Positions 9,055 to 19,275 of a stretch of DNA of 46,117 bases are shown in pieces. The notes beneath the pieces are model-generated. The model did no database searches and was not told the DNA's origin. It was given only the letters and a program-made list of their open reading frames with translations. Location of the stretch: positions 1-46,117 of the forward strand of contig PLXZ01000004.1 in NCBI GenBank assembly GCA_003151615.1, in the 5' to 3' direction. Within the stretch, counting starts at the first letter, position 1. Each line of letters opens with the position of its first letter. This DNA is from Candidatus Tayloriibacteriota bacterium. GTDB lineage: Bacteria; Patescibacteriota; Minisyncoccia; Phycocordibacterales; PALSA-1337. The translations under genes were made by a program, and so were the position numbers.

Positions 9055-9315
9055 ATGGATAAGAGAAAAATACAAAAATCACATAAAAACTTTATCTGCA
9101 TCGGCTGCGGCAAAGATACATGGAATGAATATTACATGCTCTATGGCAGAATATGGAGGAGAGCCAATCCCAGGGAAAAGGGGATGCTTTGCATCTCATG
9201 CGTTGAAGAAAAATTGGGAAGGAAACTTACAAAGAAGGACTTTACGAAAGCTCCGGTCAATATTGCGTCTGCGCTACGAACGGCCATTTTGAAAAATAGA
9301 CTGTCCCGTTCCTAA
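9055..9315 (+). CDS. Small zinc-ribbon-like protein (86 aa)
   Basis: CIGC ... CISC pairs; basic C-terminus. Confidence 0.5.
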   Translation: MDKRKIQKSHKNFICIGCGKDTWNEYYMLYGRIWRRANPREKGMLCISCVEEKLGRKLTKKDFTKAPVNIASALRTAILKNRLSRS

Positions 9316-9345
9316 TATTTTTCTACTGCAATTCTTTTTCCGTCC

Positions 9346-10473
9346 CTACAAAATCGGCTCGTACTTTTTCTTGCGGAAGAACCAGCCTTCGATTGAATAT
9401 TGATCGTAGCCGTACATGACCAGTGCGATTGGAATGCCGATCAAAATGATGTGCGGCCAGACGACTTCGCCGAAGAAAAAGAGCGAGAGCATAAGCCAGA
9501 ATTCAAAGAAAAGGGCGGCGAAGCGGATTTCCACGCCGAGAATGATGAAGGTACCGAGCAGGATTTCAATGATGGCGGCGCCAAGCACCAGGAAATGCGG
9601 TTCGAAGCCGAGAAGTTTGTCGAGGTGATATTGCATGACCGTGAAAAGGCCGAGATTGTTGTAGACGACTTTCGCGTACGCCGAGGCGAAGATGAGCGAG
9701 ATGCCGAAACAGACGCGAAGGATTGCAAAGCTTCGCGCGGCAATCCAACCGGAAATTTTTTGCCACGCGGTCAGTGATGAGTCGCCGGATTCTGTATTTA
9801 TTGTCGTCGGATTTGTCACGGATCCCGCCAGCGGCATTTTCGAGGTTTTCTTTTTCAGGAAAAAATTATCGAGACTTAAATTGTGCGCGCCGAGGGCGAG
9901 TAGGACGATGATTTCGCCCATGTAATTTATATAAGTGAGCATGTACCAACCGTGATACCAGACGGCAATTGAGTACATGACGAATGCCACAAACGCCGCA
10001 ATCCGGGCGTAAAAACCGATCATCGTGAGAATGCCGATGACGACCAAAACGACTGTGATAAAACCGGTCAGCGAGCCGTACGTATTGACCAGAGGCAATT
10101 CGGGTCCATAACTCGCCTGATAATATGCAGCCGCCAAAAATGACAGGCCGACGGTAACGCGGGCGACGAACGGGGCATAGGGACGCAACTTCGTAAAAAA
10201 CGGATCAATCCAACGCTCCAAAAAACGGATGATTGAAATAAAGAAGACGCAAAAAATCGCCAAAATTGTCACGAAAGCCCAGAAAATAAATTCATGAAGA
10301 TTGTTTTGGATGACCGCAATCATATTGAAGGGCGGTATTCCGATTGCTTGGGTAATCTGTGCCGGAGTCAGGACGTAGACTTCATGGGCGGATGCGATTG
10401 CCGGAGTGAAGAGTATTTGTGCTGAGATAAAAATGGCGATTGACGCGAAAAAAACTTTATTCATGTATTTCAT
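9346..10473 (-). CDS. DoxX family membrane protein
   Basis: Multi-TM; RVTVGLSFLAAAYYQASYGPELP and RVCFGISLIFASAYAKVVYN. Start at 10473 chosen from TATACT 6 nt upstream of ATG. Confidence 0.65.
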   Translation of the reverse strand: MKYMNKVFFASIAIFISAQILFTPAIASAHEVYVLTPAQITQAIGIPPFNMIAVIQNNLHEFIFWAFVTILAIFCVFFISIIRFLERWIDPFFTKLRPYAPFVARVTVGLSFLAAAYYQASYGPELPLVNTYGSLTGFITVVLVVIGILTMIGFYARIAAFVAFVMYSIAVWYHGWYMLTYINYMGEIIVLLALGAHNLSLDNFFLKKKTSKMPLAGSVTNPTTINTESGDSSLTAWQKISGWIAARSFAILRVCFGISLIFASAYAKVVYNNLGLFTVMQYHLDKLLGFEPHFLVLGAAIIEILLGTFIILGVEIRFAALFFEFWLMLSLFFFGEVVWPHIILIGIPIALVMYGYDQYSIEGWFFRKKKYEPIL

Positions 10474-10510
10474 GACATTAGTATAGCACCGCATTAAGTA
10501 TTGGTGTGAA

Positions 10511-11212
10511 TTAATGCGCCAGCGCCAATCCGGACACGTTTTTACATCCGGCTTTTTGCAAAGTCAAAATAGCTTCATTCATCGTGCTTCCGGTCGTGAG
10601 GACGTCGTCAATGATTATGAATTGCCGGCCGGAAAAGTTTTCGATTTTTCCGAGCACGGACTGATGCGCGGAAAAAACACCTTTCATTCCGGCAATGCGT
10701 TCAGCTCGTTTTTTGAAAGCCTGTTTTTTGGCATTTTCTTTTCGATAATTTCTGAACAAGATGTCGGTTCTTATTTCGATGCAGCAATTTTTACTGTCGC
10801 AGTGTTTTTTCATCTCACGAGCCAATAATTCGCACTGATTGTATCCGCGTTCGCGCCGTCTTTTTTGATGGATTGGCATGGGAATAATCACAGGCGCATG
10901 CGATGCAAGGGATGTGCCCGCCATTTTTTCAGCCAAAATATATCCGGCGCAGACGAATGCGTGGCGGTCGCGTTTTGTTTTTATATACCAGACGAGTGCG
11001 CGAACGGCGGGATTTTTATATGAAAGGCAGACGGCAATTTTTATGTTTTCGGGACCCAATTTTGGCGGCTGACGGGCCATTGGCAAAGTTCGGGCCAATT
11101 CGCGCGGTGATACCGTGGAAAAATCAAAAGTGCGGCGTTTTTCGGACCGCCGTTCGGGGAAGAGCAGATTGAGGATTGCGGAGCAGACAAGGCTGATTTT
11201 TAAATGTCGCAT
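10511..11212 (-). CDS. comFC: ComF family phosphoribosyltransferase
   Basis: RRRERGYNQCELLA and PRTase motif FIIIDDVLTTGSTMNEA. Confidence 0.85.
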   Translation of the reverse strand: MRHLKISLVCSAILNLLFPERRSEKRRTFDFSTVSPRELARTLPMARQPPKLGPENIKIAVCLSYKNPAVRALVWYIKTKRDRHAFVCAGYILAEKMAGTSLASHAPVIIPMPIHQKRRRERGYNQCELLAREMKKHCDSKNCCIEIRTDILFRNYRKENAKKQAFKKRAERIAGMKGVFSAHQSVLGKIENFSGRQFIIIDDVLTTGSTMNEAILTLQKAGCKNVSGLALAH

Positions 11213-11326
11213 GCCGAAATCATCGCATACTGCCGATAGAGAAACGCTGAAGTTTTGCTAAAATAACGATAAAATTTCGCAAAGAAAACAATCGATGCCG
11301 ACAAAGAGCTGTGGTATAATAATTTC

Positions 11327-12457
11327 ATGGCTTTTTCCTTTACTTCATTGTTCGGTTCGAAAGACCAAAGCGTTCTCGGCATTGACGTCGGCTCGTCGTC
11401 GGTCAAAGTCGTCGAGATAAAAAAGAAGCGCGGCCGCGCGGTCCTGAAAACGTACGGGGAGCTCGCTCTCGGTCCGTATGCTTCGACCGAAGTGGGTCGC
11501 GCGACCAATCTTCCGCCGGACAAAATCGCCGAGGCGATAAAGGACATTCTCCGCGAAGCGAAAACGACCTCGACGGCCTGCGGCATCGCTTTGCCGTTTT
11601 CATCGAGTCTCATTTCATTCATCACCATTCCGCCGGTTCCCGAAAAACAATTGGCCGAAGTCATTCAGCTGGAAGCCCGCAAATACATTCCCGTTCCGAT
11701 GAACGAGGTTCTCCTCGACTGGTCGCTCATTCCGCGCGAGGACAATTATGCAAACGAAGAGGAAGATGATGACGGAAAAAGCGGCGCGAAGGAAAATAAA
11801 GGGGGTAAAGCCCAGCAGGACGTTTTGGTTGTCGCGATCCACAACGAATTTATCGCTTCGTACCAGCAGATCATGGCAAACTCCGGGCTTCAGCCGACCT
11901 TTTATGAAATAGAAATATTCAGCGCGATCCGCGCGGTCGTCGAGCAGGGCGTTCAGGCCGTCATGATCCTCGACATGGGCGCGCGCGCCACGAAACTCTA
12001 CATAGTTGAGCGCGGCATACTGCGTACGGCGCACATCATAAACAGGGGAGGCCAGGACATCACCCTCGCCGTTTCAAAATCGCTTTCCGTCACCGTTGCC
12101 GAAGCGGAGAACATGAAACGGCTGTACGGCCTGTCCGGCGGACCGGAACATAAAGACCTCGCCAATATAATCATGACCAACCTCGACTACATTTTTTACG
12201 AATCGAATGCGGCTCTTCTCAATTACCAGAAAAAGTACGGTAAAAATGTGGCAAAGGTCATCCTGACGGGCGGCGGCGTCCTGCTCAAAGGCTTTGCGGA
12301 CATAGCGAAAGTCAGTTTTCAGACCGATATTTTCTATGCAAATCCCTTTGGAAAGATGGAAACGCCGGCATTTTTCGAGCAGCAGCTTCGTGAGGCGGGT
12401 CCGGAATTCGCGGTCGCCATCGGCATTGCCTTGCGTCGCTTGTCGGAGACGCAATAG
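11327..12457 (+). CDS. pilM: Type IV pilus assembly protein PilM
   Basis: LGIDVGSSSVKVVEIKKKRG; actin-like fold motifs; followed by pilN/O-like genes. Confidence 0.92.
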   Translation: MAFSFTSLFGSKDQSVLGIDVGSSSVKVVEIKKKRGRAVLKTYGELALGPYASTEVGRATNLPPDKIAEAIKDILREAKTTSTACGIALPFSSSLISFITIPPVPEKQLAEVIQLEARKYIPVPMNEVLLDWSLIPREDNYANEEEDDDGKSGAKENKGGKAQQDVLVVAIHNEFIASYQQIMANSGLQPTFYEIEIFSAIRAVVEQGVQAVMILDMGARATKLYIVERGILRTAHIINRGGQDITLAVSKSLSVTVAEAENMKRLYGLSGGPEHKDLANIIMTNLDYIFYESNAALLNYQKKYGKNVAKVILTGGGVLLKGFADIAKVSFQTDIFYANPFGKMETPAFFEQQLREAGPEFAVAIGIALRRLSETQ

Positions 12458-12489
12458 GGTTATATAATGAAAGGGAATATATAGAGAAT

Positions 12490-13101
12490 ATGGAAACTAA
12501 ATTTCAAACGTCGTTCATACCAAAAAAGCCCATTCTTGCGCAGACTTCCGTTGCGCACTCCGGTCCGGGCATAAACCTGTTCACGATGTTTTCCGTTCTC
12601 GTTTTCATTCTCTCCCTTGCCGGCGCGGGCTTTGTCCTCGTCTACCAGAACTACCTTAATAAAACCCAGGCCGAATATCAGCAGACCCTGCAGGCCAATG
12701 AAAATCAATTCAATCCGACCCTCATCGCCACGCTCCAGCGCGCAAGCGACAAGATAAATACCGCCAACACCCTTCTTTCGGATCATCTTGCCGTTTCGAA
12801 GGTGCTCAACATCATTGCGGCGCTTACCGCGCAAAATGTCACTTTCAGCAGCTTGTCATATACGGCTCCGGCGACCCCGGGCAGTCCCGCCTTGATTTCA
12901 ATGAGAGGCACCGCCAACAGTTTCAGCGACATTGCCTTCCAATCCGATGTTTTCGGTTCGGCCATAGATTACGGAACCAACGTGAAAATTGTCACTCCGA
13001 TATTGTCGAATCTCGGCCTTGCCCAGAACGGAGGCGTTACGTTCACCTTTACTGCCGGCATAAATCCATCCGATATCCTGTACAACAAATTCATACAATA
13101 A
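12490..13101 (+). CDS. PilN-like pilus assembly protein
   Basis: Single N-terminal TM plus coiled coil, between pilM and a pilO-like gene. Confidence 0.65.
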   Translation: METKFQTSFIPKKPILAQTSVAHSGPGINLFTMFSVLVFILSLAGAGFVLVYQNYLNKTQAEYQQTLQANENQFNPTLIATLQRASDKINTANTLLSDHLAVSKVLNIIAALTAQNVTFSSLSYTAPATPGSPALISMRGTANSFSDIAFQSDVFGSAIDYGTNVKIVTPILSNLGLAQNGGVTFTFTAGINPSDILYNKFIQ

Positions 13102-13107
13102 ATTTTT

Positions 13108-13677
13108 ATGAACAAAAATGTAATTCCAATTATTCTCATCGTCCTCGCCATCGGAATTTTCTATACGTTCACGGATTCGCGCATCGGCGCCATTCAGGCA
13201 ACGGCGGCATCCAACGGCGGTTATCTTTCCGCGATCAATAATTCCGTGGAGCTTATCAGCGAGCGTGATGCGGTTCTGAAACAATACAACGCCATCTCTC
13301 CTTCGGATCAGTCACGCCTCAATACGATGTTGCCCGATAATGTCGACAATGTCCGCCTCATAATTGACATTAACGGCATAGCGGCGCGCCACGGTTTCTC
13401 CCTGCAGGGTATCACGACAAGCGCAGATTCGACGACTGCGAACGGCAGCACCGGCGGCCTGTCGGAAAGTTCGGGCGGAACCGATTCCAATAATCATTAC
13501 GGAGTGGTCACTATTTCGTTCAGTTTCACCGCCTCCTACGACAATTTCCTGGCATTCATGCAGGATGTTCAGTCGAGTTTGCGCATTTTGGACATTTCAC
13601 AAATGACCGTTACCACCGGTTCGACTCCCGGCACCTATACGTATTCGATGCAGCTCCAGACATACTGGCTTAAATAA
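13108..13677 (+). CDS. PilO-like pilus assembly protein
   Basis: Single TM, LPDNVDNVRLIIDINGIAARHG and SFTASYDNFLAFMQDVQSSLRILDI, operon position. Confidence 0.72.
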   Translation: MNKNVIPIILIVLAIGIFYTFTDSRIGAIQATAASNGGYLSAINNSVELISERDAVLKQYNAISPSDQSRLNTMLPDNVDNVRLIIDINGIAARHGFSLQGITTSADSTTANGSTGGLSESSGGTDSNNHYGVVTISFSFTASYDNFLAFMQDVQSSLRILDISQMTVTTGSTPGTYTYSMQLQTYWLK

Positions 13678-13686
13678 AACCATTAT

Positions 13687-14049
13687 ATGAATCAATCAAT
13701 TAAAGCTCAAAAATCAAGACTTCCGGAAATAATAGCCATTCTCCTGGTTATTGGGGCAATCGGCTACTATTTTTACTCTTCGGGTTCAAACGGTTCGGCA
13801 TCCTCTTCCTTCACCATTTCCTCGGCAACGTCGAGCGTAGGGGCAAACGTCCTCGGTCTCCTCAACCAGATACATTCGCTGAAAATAGACGCGTCGCTTT
13901 TCCAGTCGCCGGTGTATCAATCCCTGAATGACTTCACCGTGCAGGTTCCTCCCGAGCCGATCGGCAAGAGCAATCCGTTCGTGGCCGGCGGCGCAGGCGT
14001 CAGTCCCGCTTTCACCGCGTCGACTTCTTCAACCACTGCGGGGCGTTAG
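13687..14049 (+). CDS. Hypothetical pilus-operon membrane protein (PilP-like position)
   Basis: 120 aa, single TM, operon context; ends with PPEPIGKSNPF. Confidence 0.5.
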   Translation: MNQSIKAQKSRLPEIIAILLVIGAIGYYFYSSGSNGSASSSFTISSATSSVGANVLGLLNQIHSLKIDASLFQSPVYQSLNDFTVQVPPEPIGKSNPFVAGGAGVSPAFTASTSSTTAGR

Positions 14050-14072
14050 TTTCGGCATGTAATATTTACATT

Positions 14073-15791
14073 ATGAGCGTCCTTGATACACTTCTCGAAA
14101 AAAAACTGATAACCAAAGACGACTACCGTGAGGTCAAGAAACAGACCACCACGGGAAAGATCTCCCTTGACCAGGTTTTGGTCGCCCGCGGCCTCAAGCC
14201 GGAGGATATTTTGGCCGCGAAAGGCGAATCCCTCAACATCCCGGTCCGGTCGCTCGGCGACGTCAGCATTCCTTTTGAAGTTCTCGAATATATTCCGCAG
14301 GAATCCGCCGTCCATTATAAATTCGCGCCGATTGCGGTGAAGGACGGCACGCTCGAAGTGGGTATCGTCGATCCGGACAATATCGAAGCCCGCGACGCCC
14401 TTAACTTCATAGCGGCGAAAAGCAACATTCCCTATAAGATTTTCCTCATAAGCGAAGATGATTTCAAAAAAGTCCTCGATACATACAAAGGCCTTTCGGG
14501 AGAAGTTTCGAATGCTCTGAAGGAACTCGAAACAGTTCTCTCCGTCGACGGGGATTCGGGAGTTGACCTGAAGCAGAGCAAAGCCGACGAAAAAACAAGC
14601 GCATTCATTATCGAGGACGCCCCGGTGGTCAAAATTGTGGCAACAATCGTCCGTTACGCGACGGAAGGGGACGCATCCGACGTGCATATAGAAGCAATGC
14701 GCGACAAAGTCCGCGTACGTTTCCGCGTCGACGGCATTTTGAACACCAGCCTCATTTTGCCTCCGCAAGTCCACGATGCCGTAGTTGCCCGCATCAAAGT
14801 GCTCTCCAACATGAAGCTCGACGAGCGCCGCAAGCCGCAGGACGGCCGCTTTTCCGCGCGCATTGACGGCCGAAAAATCGATTTCCGCGTTTCGACGTTT
14901 CCGGCGTACTACGGGGAAAAAGTTGAAATGCGTATCCTGGATCAGGAACGAGGCGTTAAAAAACTGGAGGAACTTGGTCTTTCCCAAAAAAATCTCGATT
15001 ATGTGAAAGACGCAATCAACCGCCCGTACGGCATGATTCTCATCACCGGTCCAACAGGTTCCGGAAAATCAACGACCCTCTATTCCATGCTCAATGCCGT
15101 CGACCGCGAGAGCTACAACGTGCTTTCCCTTGAAGACCCGATCGAATACAACATGGATGGCGTGACGCAGTCCCAGGTTCATCCTGAAATCGGATACACG
15201 TTTGCGTCCGGATTGCGCACGACATTGCGACAGGACCCCGACATCATCATGGTGGGCGAGATCCGCGACAAGGAAACCGCACAGCTCGCCGTGCAGGCGG
15301 CGTTGACCGGCCACCTCGTATTTTCAACGCTCCACACCAACAATTCCGCCGGCGTCATTCCGCGTCTCATCGACATGGGTGTCGACCCGTACCTAATCGC
15401 GCCTACTCTCATTTGCGCCATCGGCCAACGTCTCGTTCAGACTCTGTGTCCCGGTTCCGGCAAGCCGATTCCGGTTGAAGGCAGCATCAAGCTCATGATC
15501 GACAAGGAATTCGCGGATCTGCCCGCGCAATACCGCGCCGAAATCCCGTTTTCCAATACGGTGTACGAAGCGTCGCCGACTCCCGAATGTCCGAAAGGCG
15601 TCCGCGGCCGCATGGCCGTATGGGAAGTCTTCAAGATGGACAAGGACATCGAAGGAGCAATACTTAAAAATCCCACGGAACTTGAAATTTCACGCCTGCT
15701 CCGCACAAAGGGCATGCTCACCATGAAGGAAGACGCCCTCATCAAGGCCTTCCAGAAAATAATTCCGTTTGAGGAAGTCAATAAACTCTAG
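14073..15791 (+). CDS. pilB: Type II/IV secretion ATPase PilB/GspE
   Basis: GPTGSGKSTTLYSML, IEYNMDGVTQSQVHPEIGYTFASGLRTTLRQDPDIIMVGEIRD, LVFSTLHTNN. Confidence 0.95.
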   Translation: MSVLDTLLEKKLITKDDYREVKKQTTTGKISLDQVLVARGLKPEDILAAKGESLNIPVRSLGDVSIPFEVLEYIPQESAVHYKFAPIAVKDGTLEVGIVDPDNIEARDALNFIAAKSNIPYKIFLISEDDFKKVLDTYKGLSGEVSNALKELETVLSVDGDSGVDLKQSKADEKTSAFIIEDAPVVKIVATIVRYATEGDASDVHIEAMRDKVRVRFRVDGILNTSLILPPQVHDAVVARIKVLSNMKLDERRKPQDGRFSARIDGRKIDFRVSTFPAYYGEKVEMRILDQERGVKKLEELGLSQKNLDYVKDAINRPYGMILITGPTGSGKSTTLYSMLNAVDRESYNVLSLEDPIEYNMDGVTQSQVHPEIGYTFASGLRTTLRQDPDIIMVGEIRDKETAQLAVQAALTGHLVFSTLHTNNSAGVIPRLIDMGVDPYLIAPTLICAIGQRLVQTLCPGSGKPIPVEGSIKLMIDKEFADLPAQYRAEIPFSNTVYEASPTPECPKGVRGRMAVWEVFKMDKDIEGAILKNPTELEISRLLRTKGMLTMKEDALIKAFQKIIPFEEVNKL

Positions 15792-15803
15792 TATACTAAA
15801 GCC

Positions 15804-16211
15804 ATGAATCCAGAAAGCACCAAAGCAAAACTGACCATTTTCGTAGTCGATGACGACAAATTCCTTCTCGACATGTACGCCCTGAAGTTCTCGAAAAGCG
15901 GCTACGTGGTCGAAGCGGCCGACAACGGGGAAGACGCGCTGAAGAAATTCCGCGGCGGATTCGCTCCCGACATTCTCCTTCTCGACGACATCATGCCGGG
16001 TTTGACCGGACTGGAAACGCTCGAGGCCGTCCGCAAGGAAAATCTCATCCCCAACGCGACCGTCATCATGCTCACCAATCAGAATGCACCGGAAGACATC
16101 GCCCGGGCGAAAAGATGCAATGTCGACGGATATATCGTGAAGGCCATGGCCATCCCGTCCGAAGTCCTGAGCGAAGTCGAGAGGATCAACACGGCCAAGC
16201 AAAAAAAATAA
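15804..16211 (+). CDS. CheY-like response regulator receiver protein
   Basis: VVDDDKFLLDMY, DILLLDDIMPG, MLTNQ, VDGYIVKA. Confidence 0.92.
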   Translation: MNPESTKAKLTIFVVDDDKFLLDMYALKFSKSGYVVEAADNGEDALKKFRGGFAPDILLLDDIMPGLTGLETLEAVRKENLIPNATVIMLTNQNAPEDIARAKRCNVDGYIVKAMAIPSEVLSEVERINTAKQKK

Positions 16212-16215
16212 ATAT

Positions 16216-17274
16216 ATGGAACATAAAAAAGAATTGGAGGACATTGTCACGACGGTCATCAGGGAGGGAGCATCGGATCTCCATCTTACGGAAGGCCGCG
16301 TGCCGTTTATCCGTTCCGCCGGCGAACTTATTCCTCTTGTAAAAAAAGCCGCTCTGACAAACTCGGATTTGAAGGGTTTTCTCGATGAATTCCTGACTCC
16401 CGCGAACAAAATTCGCTTGGAAAAGGACAAGCAGGTTGACTTTTCATACAGCCTGACCGACGCGCGTTTCCGTGGCAACGCCTATTATCGCCAGGGACTC
16501 ATTGCCATTGCTTTGCGCCTCATTCCGAAAAAAATCATGAGCATTGCCGATCTCAACCTCCCGCCGATTTTGGAAACCTTCACCAGAAACCGCCAGGGAT
16601 TCTTTTTGGTGGTGGGGCCGATCGGCCAGGGCAAGACGACGACGCTCGCCGCCCTCATTGAAACAATAAATCAGACCCGTTCCGAGCACATTTTGACGAT
16701 TGAAGATCCGATTGAATATTTGTATGAATCGAAAAAATCCATCATCGACCAGCGCGAGGTTCTGATCGACACGCCTGATTTCAAGGACGCTCTCGTCGGC
16801 GCCTTGCGCGAGGATATTAACGTGATTCTCGTCGGGGAAATGCGCGACGCGGAGACGATGGCGACAGCCGTGACCGCCGCGGAAACGGGACATCTTGTTT
16901 TTTCGACGCTCCACACGAACAATGCCGCACAGACCATCAACCGCATCATCGACTCGTTTCCTCAGGGCCAGCAGGACCAAATTCGCGTTCAGTTGGCTAG
17001 CTCGCTCACCGGCATTTTCTCGCAACGCCTCATTCCGCGCGTTTCAGGAGGCCTCATTCCCGCCTACGAGCTTTTGATCAATAACGCCGCAGTATCCAAC
17101 CTCATCCGCGAAAAGCGCATTCACGAAGTCGGCACGGTCATCGAAACTTCCTCGACCGAAGGCATGATTGACATGAACCGATCTCTCGCCGACCTCGTCC
17201 GCCGCGGACAAATAACCGTGGAAAACGCCTATCTTCATTCCGTAAATCCGAAAAACCTCGAGAGGCTGATATAA
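16216..17274 (+). CDS. pilT: Pilus retraction ATPase PilT
   Basis: ASDLHLTEGRVPFIRSAGEL, GPIGQGKTTTLAALI, ALREDINVILVGEMRDAETM, FSTLHTNNAAQTINRIID. Confidence 0.95.
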   Translation: MEHKKELEDIVTTVIREGASDLHLTEGRVPFIRSAGELIPLVKKAALTNSDLKGFLDEFLTPANKIRLEKDKQVDFSYSLTDARFRGNAYYRQGLIAIALRLIPKKIMSIADLNLPPILETFTRNRQGFFLVVGPIGQGKTTTLAALIETINQTRSEHILTIEDPIEYLYESKKSIIDQREVLIDTPDFKDALVGALREDINVILVGEMRDAETMATAVTAAETGHLVFSTLHTNNAAQTINRIIDSFPQGQQDQIRVQLASSLTGIFSQRLIPRVSGGLIPAYELLINNAAVSNLIREKRIHEVGTVIETSSTEGMIDMNRSLADLVRRGQITVENAYLHSVNPKNLERLI

Positions 17275-17298
17275 TGGGGAAGTCACTTCAAAAAACAC

Positions 17299-18507
17299 AT
17301 GCTTTTTAATTACACAACCGTAGACGAAAAAGGCTCATCGACCAGCGGCTCCATTGACGCGGTCAATGCCGATATCGCAATTGCGTCCCTCCAGCGCCGC
17401 GGACTGACCATCACCTCGATCCACAGCGCCGACGAGAAAAAATCCCTGCTGACGATGAACATTAGCTTCTTCGACCGCGTATCAAACAAAGACGTGGTGA
17501 TTCTCTCGCGCCAGCTGTCCACGCTGTTTCAGGCGCAGGTCTCGGCGCTTCGCATTTTCCGCCTTCTCGGTTCCGAATCGGAAAACAAGATTCTCGGCGC
17601 GAAACTCACCACCATCGCCGACGATCTTCAGAGCGGCTCGTCCATATCGCAGGCCATTTCAAAACACCCGAAGGTCTTCTCCGAATTTTACGTTAATATG
17701 GTGAAGGCCGGAGAAGAGACGGGAAAATTGGACGAGACGTTTGCCTTCCTCGCCGATTATCTCGACCGAACCTACGAATTGGTGTCGAAGGCCAAGAGCG
17801 CCCTCATCTATCCGGCGTTCGTTATCGTGACGTTCGTGTCGGTCATGCTCCTCATGTTCACGGTCGTCATCCCGAAAATCGCCGCAACTCTGACGGATTC
17901 CGGCCAGGCCATTCCGGTGTACACGCAGGCGGTTTTGGATATCAGCCAGTTTCTCATCAATGACGGATTCTTTCTTTTGGCTGCGGTGGTCATTGCCGGC
18001 TATTTTTTCTGGCGTTACGTCCGAACGCCGACCGGCAGGCTCGCGTTCGACACCTTCAAACTGAAGATACCGTACATCGGCACATTGTATCGGAAACTGT
18101 ATTTGTCGCGCCTATCGGACAACATGAATACCATGCTCGTGTCCGGCATTCCAATGATACGCGCGCTGGAGCTGACGTCCTCGGTTATCAGCAATATGGT
18201 GTACCGAAACATCATTTCCGAAGCCGTTGAGTCGGTGAAGGGCGGCAAACCCGTTTCCGAAGCTCTCGGCAATAACCGCGAAATTCCCGGAATCATGATT
18301 CAGATGATAAAAGTGGGCGAAGAATCAGGGGAATTGGGCAATATTCTGAAAACACTGGCTAAATTCTATTCCCGCGAAGTTTTGACGGCCGTGGATAACC
18401 TGGTTGATTTGATTGAACCGGCCATGATCGTTCTTTTGGGCATTGGCGTGGGCATATTGCTCGCATCGGTTCTCATCCCTATTTACAACGTCGCCGCGGC
18501 CCAGTAG
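17299..18507 (+). CDS. pilC: Type II secretion F / PilC inner-membrane protein
   Basis: LSRQLSTLFQAQVSALRIFRLL, YVNMVKAGEETGKLDETFAFLADYL, MIQMIKVGEESGELGNILKTLAKFY. Confidence 0.94.
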   Translation: MLFNYTTVDEKGSSTSGSIDAVNADIAIASLQRRGLTITSIHSADEKKSLLTMNISFFDRVSNKDVVILSRQLSTLFQAQVSALRIFRLLGSESENKILGAKLTTIADDLQSGSSISQAISKHPKVFSEFYVNMVKAGEETGKLDETFAFLADYLDRTYELVSKAKSALIYPAFVIVTFVSVMLLMFTVVIPKIAATLTDSGQAIPVYTQAVLDISQFLINDGFFLLAAVVIAGYFFWRYVRTPTGRLAFDTFKLKIPYIGTLYRKLYLSRLSDNMNTMLVSGIPMIRALELTSSVISNMVYRNIISEAVESVKGGKPVSEALGNNREIPGIMIQMIKVGEESGELGNILKTLAKFYSREVLTAVDNLVDLIEPAMIVLLGIGVGILLASVLIPIYNVAAAQ

Positions 18508-18616
18508 AGCCATAAAACTTATCCACATAAGCGTCTTGCACCTTTATTGGCCGTTCTTGCTATAATTACCCGTATGAGATTAGGTTTATAGATTATTTAT
18601 TAATTTTATTTAAAGT

Positions 18617-19138
18617 ATGAAATTCAACATGTTCAGAAAAAACACATTGCGCGACACGAAAGTGGCCGGTTTCAAGGGCGGCTTCACCCTCATCGAACTT
18701 CTCGTCGTCATCGCAATTATCGGTATTTTGTCTTCAATCGTTTTGGCCAGCTTGAGTACGGCGCGATCGAAGGCCAACGACTCGAAGGTTCAAGAACAAC
18801 TTTCCGGTTTGAGAAGCGCGGGTGAGATTTACAATTCTACTAATGGAGGGTACGCGACTGATTCTTCAACACATACAGGAACTACCGTTGCTGCGTGTGA
18901 AGGTCTATCGACTACACTTTTCTCTGATCCAACTTCGGGTGCCCTTGGTATCTTGAATGGTATTGCAAGCACGACGGGTATCGGTACGGTTAGCTGTGTA
19001 GCAAGCAGCACAGCTTGGGCTTTCGAAGCAGTTCTTCCTTCCAACCCTAGCACGAACCCATCATGGTGTGTTGATAGCACAGGCAAGTCTGAGGGACAAC
19101 CTACTGTTACTGTGACAGCAAGTCAGCTTTGTCATTAA
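18617..19138 (+). CDS. Type IV prepilin
   Basis: GGFTLIELLVVIAIIGILSSIVLASLSTARSKANDSK; C-terminal cysteine pair. Confidence 0.92.
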   Translation: MKFNMFRKNTLRDTKVAGFKGGFTLIELLVVIAIIGILSSIVLASLSTARSKANDSKVQEQLSGLRSAGEIYNSTNGGYATDSSTHTGTTVAACEGLSTTLFSDPTSGALGILNGIASTTGIGTVSCVASSTAWAFEAVLPSNPSTNPSWCVDSTGKSEGQPTVTVTASQLCH

Positions 19139-19275
19139 TTCCCAAATTAGTTTATTTTTTGAATAAAAATCCCGGCATATGCCGTGATTTTTGTATGTGT
19201 GAGTTATCCCCAACTTTATCAAAATTTTATTCTTTCTTGAGCGTTTCTTCATTGTTGTATTGCTAAGCTGGTTAT

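Noticed and set aside
14046-14987. 313-aa minus-strand ORF
   Set aside because: Antisense shadow of pilB, whose motifs are unambiguous.
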